DNA of 64,000 nt from Herbiconiux sp. VKM Ac-1786 (GCF_015350805.1 NZ_JADKSG010000002.1:1513886-1577885); one strand, 5' to 3'; shown: positions 33,941 through 42,231, numbered from the stretch's first letter. The notes: generated from the letters alone by a model not told the origin. A program made the numbers and translations.

Positions 33941-36463
33941 CTACCGCCGCGGCACCAGCGTGCGCACCAGCGCCACCGTCTCCTTGGCGCTCATCGACGG
34001 CAGGTACGCCCGCCCGATCGCCCCGCCGATCGACGGCAGCCCGAGCGGGTCGGGGTAGGCCATGTAGATCGTCGAGTACGTCGGGTTGAACTTCGATTTG
34101 AACTTGAACAGCGACGAGAAGCCGTAGGCGGGCTCGAGCGTGCGGGCGAGGAAGTCGCTCAGCTCGGTCATCACGGTCGGCGCAGGCGCCTCCGAGCCCT
34201 TGGGCACCGGAGCCTGGGCGAGCGGCGCCCCCGAGAGCGAGAGCACCTCGACCCCGAGCTCCTTCATGTGCAGCGCGGCCGAGGCGATCAGGAACTCCAT
34301 GGTGCCGCCCATCGACTGGTCGGCGCGGCGCATGAAGTCGAGCGTGTAGCCCACGGCGCGGCCCTCGCGATACACGGGCAGCCAGCTCGTGACGGCGGCG
34401 ATCCGCCCCTCGGCGTCGAGCGCGAGCATCAGGGCGACGTCGGGGTCCTTGATCTCCTCGAGGGCGCCGAGCGTGAAGCCCATCTCGGGCAGCTCCTTCT
34501 CCGACACCCAGGCCTCGGAGATCGCGTTGATCTGCGAGACGTAGCTGCGGCTGAGCTCGTCGTAGGTGGTCCAGAGCGTCGTCATGCCCTCGCGGGTGCC
34601 CCGGTTCAGCGAGGAGCGCACGTTCTGCCAGGCCTTGCCCGTCATCTCGAGCGTCTGCGGGTGCATCAGCGTCTCCTCGCCGACGGACATGTGCTGCCAC
34701 TCCATCTCGTCGAAGGCCGGCAGGAACTGCTCGTGCACGCTGTAGAACACCGGGGTCCAGCTGCGCGAGTCGCAGAACGCCACGAAGTCGCGCACCACGT
34801 CGCGCTCGGTGCCGGGCAGGCAGACCGGGTCGCTCATCGTGATGGCGACGTCGTTGATCACGCGGTAGGCGACCGCGGCGTCGCCGGTGGCGTTGAACCA
34901 GTAGACGTTGCCCGGCCAGGTCGTCATCCAGCCGAGCGTGCCGCCGCCCCCGCGGCGGAGCAGGGCCCGGAGGCGCTGGTGGTCGCCGACGTTCACGCGC
35001 TGCTCGGTGGAGGCGATCAACCGGAGCGATGCGATCGTGAACACCGCCCAGAACGCCGGACCGATCCACTGGAACAGGAACGAGGCGACCCCGGCCGCGG
35101 GCACGAGCACCTCGCCCGTCACCCCCACCAGCGTCACCGGCAGGAAGCGCCGCGGCAGGTCGAACCAGAGGTCGACCACCGAGGTGTCGTCGGGCGTGAA
35201 CGAGCCGAGGCTGAAGCCACCCACCACGAGGTAGGCCAGGGCGAGCACGACCCCGCTGCCGGCCACCACGACCGCGAAGCGGATCAGCGCCTCGCGCGGC
35301 GCCTTCAGCGCGAAGCGGCGGCGGTTCACGAACAGCAGCACGGCGACCGCGAGCGGCACGACGACCGTCGACCCGCCCCAGACGATGTACTCGCCCACGT
35401 CGATCGCCTGCAGCGGCGTGTCGTCGACGGCGGCGTTCTGGCCGTCGGCGAGGGTCAGGATGAGGCCGAGGAACACGAAGGCCAGCACGATCATGGCCAG
35501 GTTCGTCACGATGCCGAGCCACAGCGCGAAGCGCCGGCCCTTGCGGAGCCCCCAGGCCGAGACCAGCAGCAGCGCGAGCGGCACGAAGGTCTGCACGATC
35601 GGCCCCAGCCCGCCGAGCGCGGCCAGCCGCTTCACGTCGTCGCAGACGTCGGTGTTGGCGGTGGAGCAGAAGTCGTCGATGCCCGAGGCGGTCGGGAAGA
35701 TGTCGCCGTAGAAGCTGCCGGCGAGGCCGAACGCCCCGCTGCCGTTCGGGTCGAGCCAGGACACCAGCGGGCCGACGGCCGTGATCAGCACGACGGCCGC
35801 GATCAGCACGCGCACCTCGCCGAACGAGCTCTTCAGCCACACCATCCGGCGGTTGCGGCCCGAGACGTAGTGGCCGATCACGAGGCCGGCGATGCCCGCG
35901 ATCAGCCGGTAGACCGTCGAGGTGTCGCCGACGTAGAGCGTGAACATCACCAGGAAGCCGATCGAGACGAGCCGCACCCGGCGCCGCCAGAGCGGCCCCA
36001 TCAGCGAGCTCGACGCGAGAAGTGCGCCGATGATCGGGGTCAGCGGGTCGATGGTCAGGTCGTAGCTCGTGCCGTCGGCCCACCACTCGCCGGCGAGCGA
36101 GCCGACCCACTGCAGCAGCACGCTGAGCGAGACGCCGATCAGGCCGGTGACGAGGAAGACGGGCACGAGCCGGCGCGGGCCGAGCAGCCGTTCGGCCACG
36201 CCGAGCAGGGTGAGCGAGGCCAGGATGCCCGCGACGAGCTGGAACGGATCCCACGGGATGAACAGGGCGGTCGCGATGGTCCACCAGTGGCCCATGTCGA
36301 TCACGGTCGTGACACCGGCCGCCCAGGTGTCTTCCGTGACCTCCGACGGCGGGCCGAAGAAGGTGCCCGCGACGAGCGCGGTGACGAGGATCAGGGCGGC
36401 GAAGCCGATGCTGAACGGGATCGTGGCGAGGTACCGCCCGAGGAAGGTGAGTGCCTTGCGCAT
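33941..36463 (-). CDS. MprF-like membrane protein with C-terminal DUF2156 domain, 840 aa
   Basis: Predicted aminoacyl-phosphatidylglycerol synthase-type protein. The first ~480 residues have many hydrophobic spans (IPFSIGFAALILVTALVAG, LVPVFLVTGLIGVSLSVLL, VLIAAVVLITAVGPLVSWL and others). The early part, WWTIATALFIPWDPFQLVAG with ERLLGPRRLVPVFL, is reminiscent of rhomboid-type folds, though no Ser/His protease pair is evident. Residues about 490-820 are a DUF2156/GNAT-like domain (GWMTTWPGNVYWFNATGD, FYSVHEQFLPAFDEM, TMEFLIASAALHMKELGVEVLSLSGAPLA, FKSKFNPTY). Such domains in MprF/LysX move an amino acid from tRNA to membrane lipid, raising resistance to cationic peptides. Amino-acid specificity is not predictable. 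Confidence 0.82.
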   Translation of the reverse strand: MRKALTFLGRYLATIPFSIGFAALILVTALVAGTFFGPPSEVTEDTWAAGVTTVIDMGHWWTIATALFIPWDPFQLVAGILASLTLLGVAERLLGPRRLVPVFLVTGLIGVSLSVLLQWVGSLAGEWWADGTSYDLTIDPLTPIIGALLASSSLMGPLWRRRVRLVSIGFLVMFTLYVGDTSTVYRLIAGIAGLVIGHYVSGRNRRMVWLKSSFGEVRVLIAAVVLITAVGPLVSWLDPNGSGAFGLAGSFYGDIFPTASGIDDFCSTANTDVCDDVKRLAALGGLGPIVQTFVPLALLLVSAWGLRKGRRFALWLGIVTNLAMIVLAFVFLGLILTLADGQNAAVDDTPLQAIDVGEYIVWGGSTVVVPLAVAVLLFVNRRRFALKAPREALIRFAVVVAGSGVVLALAYLVVGGFSLGSFTPDDTSVVDLWFDLPRRFLPVTLVGVTGEVLVPAAGVASFLFQWIGPAFWAVFTIASLRLIASTEQRVNVGDHQRLRALLRRGGGGTLGWMTTWPGNVYWFNATGDAAVAYRVINDVAITMSDPVCLPGTERDVVRDFVAFCDSRSWTPVFYSVHEQFLPAFDEMEWQHMSVGEETLMHPQTLEMTGKAWQNVRSSLNRGTREGMTTLWTTYDELSRSYVSQINAISEAWVSEKELPEMGFTLGALEEIKDPDVALMLALDAEGRIAAVTSWLPVYREGRAVGYTLDFMRRADQSMGGTMEFLIASAALHMKELGVEVLSLSGAPLAQAPVPKGSEAPAPTVMTELSDFLARTLEPAYGFSSLFKFKSKFNPTYSTIYMAYPDPLGLPSIGGAIGRAYLPSMSAKETVALVRTLVPRR

Positions 36464-36500
36464 CAGCGTCGATAACCCTTTCGTGGTCCGGCTTCTAATG

Positions 36501-36506
36501 TAGCCT
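36501..36506 (+). promoter_or_regulatory. -10-like hexamer of accE
   Basis: TAGCCT, 7 nt before the GTG at 36514; an overlapping TAATGT at 36496-36501 is an alternative. Confidence 0.35.
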
Positions 36507-36513
36507 CGACGGT

Positions 36514-36750
36514 GTGGACGAATCGACTGACTTCGCGGCCGCCGAACCCCCCTTCCGGGTGGTGACGCGCGGCCTCAGCGCGGGCGAGCTCGCCGCGGTG
36601 ACGGTGGTCGTCGAGGCCGCCGTGCAGCAGGAGCTCGAGCAGCTGCACTCCGAGCCGACGACCTCCACGACGGCCTGGCAGCGCAGTCAGCGCTCGCTGC
36701 GCACGCCGCTGCACCCGGGCCCGGGCGTCTGGCGCTCATTCTCGGCCTGA
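36514..36750 (+). CDS. accE: Acyl-CoA carboxylase epsilon subunit (AccE/PccE-like), 78 aa
   Basis: Small accessory subunit of actinobacterial acyl-CoA carboxylases, which stabilises and stimulates the AccD-AccA complex. The pattern FRVVTRGLSAGELAAVTVVV near the N-terminus and the C-terminal W-x-R-SxRxLRTPLHPGPGVWRSF match this short family (the Pfam epsilon domain). GTG at 36514. In other actinobacteria it follows accD directly; here it is ~4.2 kb away behind two unrelated genes. It is isolated, with 260 bp of structured, non-coding sequence downstream. Confidence 0.88.
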   Translation: MDESTDFAAAEPPFRVVTRGLSAGELAAVTVVVEAAVQQELEQLHSEPTTSTTAWQRSQRSLRTPLHPGPGVWRSFSA

Positions 36751-36966
36751 TCCGGCCGCCGCCCGTCGGCTTCCGCCTGCTGCCCGCAACGGCTCACCTG
36801 CACGAATCCTGAACGCCAGCCGAACGCGGTGCCGAAAATGTCCACCGAAATGACGACTGTGCAGCCCCGCGCCTGTCGGCAGGATGGTCCTGCTAGGTGG
36901 TGCTCTCCGGAGCGGCACCGCGCCGGATGCGGGTCGACTAGGGTAAGCGGGCTCGCATTCCGGGGG

Positions 36967-37003
36967 CGAGTCAGGGCGATATTCGGGTTGTCGTCCTGAC
37001 TCG
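36967..37003. terminator. Perfect 9-bp inverted repeat downstream of the signalling operon
   Basis: CGAGTCAGG and CCTGACTCG around a 19-nt loop. Read on the minus strand it lies 5 nt after the stop of 37009-38061 and may end that operon; no U-tract on that side. Confidence 0.45.
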
Positions 37004-37008
37004 AAATC

Positions 37009-38061
37009 TCAACCGGGGGTCGAGTCATCGGCCCCCGGTTCTTTTTCGCCTCCGGGCGTCCGCGGCACCTCGAGCCAGAGCTCCAGGGTGGGCTCCTCCT
37101 CGCCCGTGTCCGCCGGCTCCACCGCGTCACGGAGGCCCACGATGGTCACGGCCACGTCGTCGTCGGGACGGGCCGTCCGCACCACGAGCCGGTCGGCCGT
37201 GCTGTCGCCGATCTGCTGCGCGATCACCGCGGTGACCCGGGCGTGCTGGTGCCGGTCGAGGTCGTCGATCCCGCCGTCGTCGAGCAGCGTCACCTCGACC
37301 CCCCGGCGCCGGGCCTCGAGCACCTCCTGCCGCACCCGGTCATCGAGCAGCCGGCGCCCGCGGATCTCGTCGCGCATCGCCGCCTCGAGGTGCAGGCACT
37401 CCTGCCGCTGGGCGGGCGAGAGCCGACCCTCGGCCGCGATCACCGCGCGCAGCATCGGCGCGACCACCCGGTCCATCTGGCCGAGCCGCACCCGGCGTTC
37501 GTAGAACTCGGCCTCCTCCTGCGCCTCCCACTCGGCGGCCCGCTGCTCGGCGAGCTCGAACAGCCGGGCGTCCCGCGTCGCCCGCACGATCGCCATGGTG
37601 GCGGCCTGGCCGATGCCGACCCAGATCGGCCCCCCGATCACGCCGAGTTCGGGCAGCTGCAGCGGGTCGCGGGTCCAGACCAGGATGCCGAGCACCATCA
37701 CGACGATCCCCGCCCAGGCGAACAGGGCCCGCTGCCGCACCACCGTGATGGTCATCAGCGTGCCGATCGCCCCGATGATCCAGGTGGCGTAGCCGTTCTC
37801 GTCGGCGGGGTCGAGCTGCGGCAGCACGAGGATGAGCGAGGCCCCCGCGACGGCCACGTTGCCCGCGGCGATGCCCACGGGCATCCGGATCGACCGCATG
37901 AAGAACAGGCTGAGGGCCGTCGCGACCGCGTAGAGCACCATGGCGACCACGCCCGGCCACGGGTTCGAGGGCACGTCGAGGGCCGAGACGCCGAGCACCA
38001 GGTGGAACGACGAGAAGATCGCGGCGAGACCGACCAGCAGCAGCCGCGGGATGGCGATCAC
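37009..38061 (-). CDS. Membrane protein of a two-component operon, 350 aa, function unknown
   Basis: About six hydrophobic segments in residues 1-165 (LLLVGLAAIFSSFHLVLGV, WIIGAIGTLMTITVV, LFAWAGIVVMVLGILVW and others). A cytoplasmic part follows with a coiled coil (EQRAAEWEAQEEAEFYERRVRLGQ) and a ~160-residue domain: RAVIAAEGRLSPAQRQECLHLEAAMRDE, RRGVEVTLLDDGG and ADRLVVRTARPDDDVAVTIVGLRD. The layout mimics a sensor kinase, but no phospho-acceptor His or G-box of a HATPase is visible. GTG overlaps the kinase stop (GTGA), so it is co-translated with it. Possibly a degenerate kinase or signal modulator; I do not recognise the family beyond this. Confidence 0.7.
   Translation of the reverse strand: MIAIPRLLLVGLAAIFSSFHLVLGVSALDVPSNPWPGVVAMVLYAVATALSLFFMRSIRMPVGIAAGNVAVAGASLILVLPQLDPADENGYATWIIGAIGTLMTITVVRQRALFAWAGIVVMVLGILVWTRDPLQLPELGVIGGPIWVGIGQAATMAIVRATRDARLFELAEQRAAEWEAQEEAEFYERRVRLGQMDRVVAPMLRAVIAAEGRLSPAQRQECLHLEAAMRDEIRGRRLLDDRVRQEVLEARRRGVEVTLLDDGGIDDLDRHQHARVTAVIAQQIGDSTADRLVVRTARPDDDVAVTIVGLRDAVEPADTGEEEPTLELWLEVPRTPGGEKEPGADDSTPG
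37011..37046 (+). terminator. Strong intrinsic terminator on the plus strand
   Basis: AACCGGGGG (37011-37019) pairs with CCCCCGGTT (37032-37040), 9 bp, loop 12 nt, followed by CTTTTT. It overlaps the last codons of the opposing minus-strand gene. Confidence 0.75.
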
Positions 38062-39266
38062 GCGAGCGCCTCCTCGGCCGGCACCGCACCGGGCGCCCAC
38101 TCGAGCACGACGACCGTGCCCTGGCCCGGGGTCGAGCGCACCGTGGCCGAGCCGCCGACGGCGTCGACCCGCTCGCGGATCGAGACGCGCAGGCCCAGCC
38201 GGTCGGCCGGCACCTCGTCGGCCGCGAAGCCGCGCCCGTCGTCGCTGATCACGACACTGAAACCGGATGCGCCCCAGCAGTGCACCCGGACACTGCGGGT
38301 CACGTCCGGCCCGCCCGCGTGCTGCACGCTGTTCGACACGGCCTGCACGGCGGCGCTGTAGATGCCCTCGAGCACCCGCGCCGGCACGGGCTGCGCGATG
38401 TCGCCCTCGGAGTGGAACGACACCTCCGCCGAGATCGTGCCGGCGAGCGCCCGCAGCCGCTCGACGAGGCTGCCGAGCGGGCGGTCGCCGCCGAGCTCCG
38501 ACTCGGCGTCGGCGCTCTGCAGGGCCACCAGCGCCTGCTCGGCCATCGCGACCACGCGACGCCGGTCCTCCGGCCCCTCGGGGGCGCGGGCGGCCGCGAG
38601 CAGGGTGGAGAGCACCCGGTCGTGCACGACCGTGTCGACCCGGGTGCGCTCCTGCTCGGTGGCGTGCCGCTTCGCGGCCTCGGCGTAGCGGCGCACGGCG
38701 GTGCGCTGGGCGTCGTCGACCCCGCCGGCGGCCGAGCGGAGCCCGGTGTTCACGATCACGAGGAAGGCGCCGAGCACCAGCGAGTAGACCGTGTCGAGCA
38801 GTGCGATCAGCACCGGCGCACCCCCGCCCGCGGGCAGCAGCCGCAGGGCGAAGAAGAGCCCGGGCACGGCGATGGCGTAGACGACGGCCCACGGCGTCGG
38901 CAGGGCGTTGGCGGCCGCGCCGACCGCCACGATCACGATGTACCAGAGCCACGGCTGCACGCCGAGGGCGGCCTCGGGGCTCCTCACCGCGAACGGCCAG
39001 AGCAGCAGCGCGAGGGCGAACGCCCCGGCGAACAGCGTCATGCTGATGCGGATGCCGCGGCCGACGAGCGAGGTCACGAAGCAGGCGGCGATCAGCCCGA
39101 ACAGCACGACGGCGATGCCCCAGCCCCACTCGGGCTTCAGGGTCGACGCCGACCCGGCCAGCACCGGGATCGACAGCAGCGCGAAGGCGAAGCCGAACAG
39201 CCCCTGCAGGCGCGAGAGCACGAGGTCGATCTGCGCCCGGCTGAGCGGCACGGTGCTAGCCGACAT
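38058..39266 (-). CDS. Sensor histidine kinase (NarL-partner type), 402 aa
   Basis: Hydrophobic N-terminal half with about six spans (LFGFAFALLSIPVLAG, IAVVLFGLIAACFVTSLVG, WYIVIVAVGAAANAL and others), then a coiled linker. A putative dimerisation/phospho-acceptor helix reads RVDTVVHDRVLSTLLAAAR (His near 209). The HATPase region has NSVQHAGG (N-box, near 312), SDDGRGFA (near 342) and a final GGSATVRSTPGQGTVVVLEW. Its stop couples to the third gene, and its ATG overlaps the regulator gene by 11 nt. It presumably phosphorylates the LuxR-type regulator encoded first in the operon. The signal is unknown. Confidence 0.85.
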   Translation of the reverse strand: MSASTVPLSRAQIDLVLSRLQGLFGFAFALLSIPVLAGSASTLKPEWGWGIAVVLFGLIAACFVTSLVGRGIRISMTLFAGAFALALLLWPFAVRSPEAALGVQPWLWYIVIVAVGAAANALPTPWAVVYAIAVPGLFFALRLLPAGGGAPVLIALLDTVYSLVLGAFLVIVNTGLRSAAGGVDDAQRTAVRRYAEAAKRHATEQERTRVDTVVHDRVLSTLLAAARAPEGPEDRRRVVAMAEQALVALQSADAESELGGDRPLGSLVERLRALAGTISAEVSFHSEGDIAQPVPARVLEGIYSAAVQAVSNSVQHAGGPDVTRSVRVHCWGASGFSVVISDDGRGFAADEVPADRLGLRVSIRERVDAVGGSATVRSTPGQGTVVVLEWAPGAVPAEEALA

Positions 39267-39975
39267 GCCCGTTGTCGTCGAGGGCCAGGATGCCGTCCTC
39301 CACCGCCCGGCGCAGCAGCTCCACCTTCGACCGGGCGGGGCGGCCCACCTCGACGTACTTCGCCCGCACCCGGTCGAGGTACTCCTTGGCGGTCGAGACC
39401 TTGATGTTCAGCTTCAGCGCCACCTGCGACAGCGGCAGGCCGGAGGCGTAGAGGTGCAGCACGTCGCGCTCGCGCTGGGCGAGCTGCGCCTTGCCGAACT
39501 CGGGGTCGGCGTCGATGGCGCTCGCCCACTCGAGGTTGTTCAGCACGTCGCCGCGGGCGACGGCGGCGATCGAGGCCATCACGGTCTTCGTGGCGGCCGA
39601 CTTCGGGATGACGCCGGCGGCCCCGGCGGCGAGCGCCTCCCGCACGAGCCCCACGCGGTCGGCGATCGAGTGCACCAGCACCGAGGCGCCCATCGAGCGC
39701 GCGTGCTGCACGTTCTCGGTCACCGAGAAGCCGTCGCCGAGGCTCAGGTCGAGCACCACGACGTCGCACTCGCGGCCGGCCAGCGCCACCCAGAGCTCAC
39801 TCACCGAAGGGGTGGCGGCGACGACCTCGAAGCCGGCCTCCTGGCAGGCGGCTCGGATGCCCAGCCGCACCGACTCGTGGTCGTCGACGATCGCGACGCG
39901 CACCCGGGCAGCGGCTGCCGGGGCGTCGCTGCCCGCATCCGTCGTGGTCGGCTCGTTCTCGTCGTGCACGGTCAC
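39256..39975 (-). CDS. NarL/LuxR-type response regulator, 239 aa
   Basis: Receiver domain about 22-140: VRVAIVDDHESVRLGIRAA (acidic pocket), phospho-acceptor in DVVVLDLSLGDGF (near 73), then the later Lys in GVIPKSAAT. The LuxR-type HTH lies at about 165-225 (LAQRERDVLHLYASGLPLSQVALKL, VSTAKEYLDRVRAKY). GTG start at 39973-39975. First gene of a three-gene operon (regulator, kinase, kinase-like membrane protein), the reverse of the usual kinase-first order. A TAGGAT box at 40001-39996 suggests a short leader of about 15 nt. Target genes are not evident. Confidence 0.9.
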   Translation of the reverse strand: MTVHDENEPTTTDAGSDAPAAAARVRVAIVDDHESVRLGIRAACQEAGFEVVAATPSVSELWVALAGRECDVVVLDLSLGDGFSVTENVQHARSMGASVLVHSIADRVGLVREALAAGAAGVIPKSAATKTVMASIAAVARGDVLNNLEWASAIDADPEFGKAQLAQRERDVLHLYASGLPLSQVALKLNIKVSTAKEYLDRVRAKYVEVGRPARSKVELLRRAVEDGILALDDNGHVG

Positions 39976-40048
39976 CCCTCGCGAAGACTGACCCCATCCT
40001 AGAGCGGGGACGCGGGCGGGGACGCGGGCGGGCCGGCCCGGGCCCGTC

Positions 40049-41428
40049 TTACCCGCGCACCAGCACGCCGACCGTCTCGAGGTGGTGGGTGTGCGGGAAC
40101 AGGTCGAAGGCGCGCACCCGGTCGAGCACGTAGCCGGCTTCGCCGAAGAAGGCGACGTCGCGGGCGAAGGCCACGGGGTCGCAGGCGACGTAGACGACCT
40201 GGGCGACCTCGAGCCGCGTCAGCGCGCCGACGACCTCCTTGCCCGCACCCGAGCGCGGCGGGTCGATCACCATGGTCGCGGCCGCGAGCCGCCGCTTGTC
40301 CTCGGCCGAGGCGTCGCGCTCGAGCTCCGCGAGGTAGCGGTCGACGCGGCCGGTCACGGCGCGAGCGCCGAGCCACTCGGCGAGGTTCTCGGAGGCGTGG
40401 TCGGTGGCGGTCGCCTCGCTCTCGACGCTCGTGATGCGGGTGGCCTGGCCGAAGCGGTCGGCGAAGGCGGCGGCGAGCAGTCCCACGCCGCCGTACAGGT
40501 CGTGGTTGGCGGCGCGCGGGTCGACGAGGTCCTCCCGGGTCAGCTCCTGCACCGCGGTGGTCAGCACCTGGGCGGCCGAGCGGTGCACCTGCCAGAACCC
40601 GTTCTCGGCCAGGCGGAACTCGCGGTCACCCACCCGCTCGACGATGGTCGCGGGCTTCTCGGCGGGGGTGCCGCCGCGGCCTCCGCTCGCGCCGTCCCCG
40701 GCTCCGGATGCGCGGCCGCCGCCCCGGCCACCGCGCCCTCCCGCGTTCCGCCCGCCCGGGCGGCCCCCGCGGCGCCCGCCCGACTTGGACAGCTCCTCGG
40801 CGACGAGCGACACGCGCAGCTCCCCGTCGGCGGTCTCGAGCAGGTCGACCGCGGCCGCGCCCTGGCCGCCGAGCTCGAGGGCCCCGGCCACGGCGCGGGC
40901 CTCGGCCTCGATGGCCTCGGTGGCGAGCGGCAGCGAGTCGACCGGCACGATCGTGTGCGAGCGGGCGGCGTAGGGTCCGACGCGTCCGCCGCGGCCGACG
41001 TGCAGGCGCACGCGGCTGCGCCAGCGCGTGCCGTCGGCCTCACCGGGCACCGCCTCGACCTCGACGGGGCGGTCGATCCGGCCGAAACGGGACAGCGCCT
41101 CAGTCAGCACCTGTCCCTTCAGGGCGCGCTGGCGCTCGAGGGCGATGTGCCCGAACTCGGCGCCGCCGGGGCGGGCGGAGGGATCGCGCTCGAGCGCCGC
41201 CGCGGGCCAGACGTGCGGCACGCGGTCGGGCGAGGCCTCGAGCACCTCGACGGTGTCGGCCCGCCAGAACGACGACTTGGCGTCGACGACGCGGGCGAGC
41301 ACGCGCTCGCCCGGGATCGCGTCGGCGACGAAGACCACGCGGCCCTCGTGGCGGGCCACGAAGACCCCGCCGTGGGCTACATTGTCGATGGTCAGCTCGA
41401 GGAGCTCGCTGTCGGTGTCAGGCATCAT
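40049..41428 (-). CDS. TRAM-domain RNA (uracil-C5) methyltransferase, RlmD/TrmA family, 459 aa
   Basis: SAM-dependent m5U methyltransferase acting on rRNA or tRNA. The TRAM RNA-binding domain is at about 6-65 (LELTIDNVAHGGVFVARHEGRVVFV). The Rossmann domain has HDLYGGVGLLAAAFADRFG (near 310) and VIDPPRSGAGKEV, and the nucleophile is the Cys of YVACDPVAFARDVAFF (near 425). The region that in E. coli RlmD carries Fe-S cysteines reads VWPAAALERDPSARPGG here, without cysteine. Residues about 213-255 are an Arg/Gly-rich insert (RRGGRPGG, RGGRGGGR). ATG ATG at 41428/41425 are alternative starts. Divergent from maf. Confidence 0.88.
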   Translation of the reverse strand: MMPDTDSELLELTIDNVAHGGVFVARHEGRVVFVADAIPGERVLARVVDAKSSFWRADTVEVLEASPDRVPHVWPAAALERDPSARPGGAEFGHIALERQRALKGQVLTEALSRFGRIDRPVEVEAVPGEADGTRWRSRVRLHVGRGGRVGPYAARSHTIVPVDSLPLATEAIEAEARAVAGALELGGQGAAAVDLLETADGELRVSLVAEELSKSGGRRGGRPGGRNAGGRGGRGGGRASGAGDGASGGRGGTPAEKPATIVERVGDREFRLAENGFWQVHRSAAQVLTTAVQELTREDLVDPRAANHDLYGGVGLLAAAFADRFGQATRITSVESEATATDHASENLAEWLGARAVTGRVDRYLAELERDASAEDKRRLAAATMVIDPPRSGAGKEVVGALTRLEVAQVVYVACDPVAFARDVAFFGEAGYVLDRVRAFDLFPHTHHLETVGVLVRG

Positions 41429-41521
41429 CCGAGCATCCCACAGCTGCCTGGGACGACGTCGCCGCCCGCGGCGACGAGTCGGCCCGCGACGTGCGAACCC
41501 ACCCAGCGAAAGGCGTGCCGG

Positions 41522-42205
41522 ATGCGGCTCTACCTGGCCTCCACCTCCCCCGCCCGGCTCGCGCTGCTGCGCCAGATCGGCATCGAGCCTGTGGTGCTGC
41601 CCTCGAAGGTCGACGAGGACGCGGCCGTCGACGCCGAGAACGCCGCCCGCCTGGCCGACGGTCGCGCCCCGCTCAGCACCGCGGAACTGGTGCAGCTGCT
41701 CGCCGAGGCCAAGGCCGAAGCGGTCGTCGCGGCCCTCGCGGCCCTGCCCGTCGAGCAGCTGCCCGGCGGCGAGCCGGTCGACGGCTTCGTGCTGGGCGGC
41801 GACTCGGCGTTCGAGCTCGACGGCATCGCCCACGGCAAGCCGCACCGTCCCGACGTCGCGCGCGACCGCTGGCTGGCCCAGCGCGGCCGCACCGGGGTGC
41901 TGCACTCCGGACACTGGCTCGTCGACCACCGCGGTGGCGAGCGGCGGGCCGCGGCCGGGCGCACCGACCAGGCCGAGCTCACCTTCGCCGACGACATCAC
42001 CGACGCCGAGATCGACGCCTACGTCGCCTCGGGAGAGCCGCTGCTGGTCGCCGGGGCGTTCACCATCGACGGGCTGGCGGCTCCGTTCATCCGCTCGATC
42101 ACGGGGGCGCCGTCGGCGGTGATCGGCATGTCGCTGCCCGTGCTGCGCGATCTGCTCGGCGGGTTCGGGGTGTCGTGGACGGAGCTGTGGGAGCCCCGTT
42201 TGTAG
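41522..42205 (+). CDS. maf: Maf-like nucleotide pyrophosphatase, 227 aa
   Basis: House-cleaning pyrophosphatase of the Maf/YhdE family, which hydrolyses non-canonical or pyrimidine NTPs. The N-terminal LYLASTSPARLALLRQIGI is the family signature (SxSPxR). VLPSKVDED and the catalytic-acid region VLGGDSAFELDG (near 90) follow, then GEPLLVAGAFTIDGLAAPFI (near 180) and the C-terminal GAPSAVIGMSLPVL. ATG at 41522. It lies between accE and accA3 as in mycobacterial acc clusters. The 79-bp gap to accA3 holds an inverted repeat. Confidence 0.9.
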   Translation: MRLYLASTSPARLALLRQIGIEPVVLPSKVDEDAAVDAENAARLADGRAPLSTAELVQLLAEAKAEAVVAALAALPVEQLPGGEPVDGFVLGGDSAFELDGIAHGKPHRPDVARDRWLAQRGRTGVLHSGHWLVDHRGGERRAAAGRTDQAELTFADDITDAEIDAYVASGEPLLVAGAFTIDGLAAPFIRSITGAPSAVIGMSLPVLRDLLGGFGVSWTELWEPRL

Positions 42206-42231
42206 GGTCGGCACCTACCCCGGGGGCCATC

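Larger units (their letters stand above)
36951..37046 (+). ncRNA. Candidate small RNA with two hairpins and an intrinsic terminator
   Basis: Between accE and the signalling operon there is no gene, but a TAGGGT box (36939-36944) is followed by a 9-bp hairpin CGAGTCAGG/CCTGACTCG (36967-37003, 19-nt loop) and then by a textbook terminator hairpin and U-run (37011-37046). Two more hairpins lie upstream at 36879-36893 and 36896-36919. A transcript of about 96 nt is predicted. The alternative is simply a pair of facing terminators for the convergent genes. Confidence 0.4.

Noticed and set aside
36951..37046. 6C RNA as identity of the candidate small RNA
   Set aside because: The two loops lack the cytosine-rich runs that define 6C RNA.
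36755..37130. Small open frames in the accE-signalling gap (minus strand)
   Set aside because: No ribosome site, no domain and Arg-rich composition; the structured-RNA explanation fits better.
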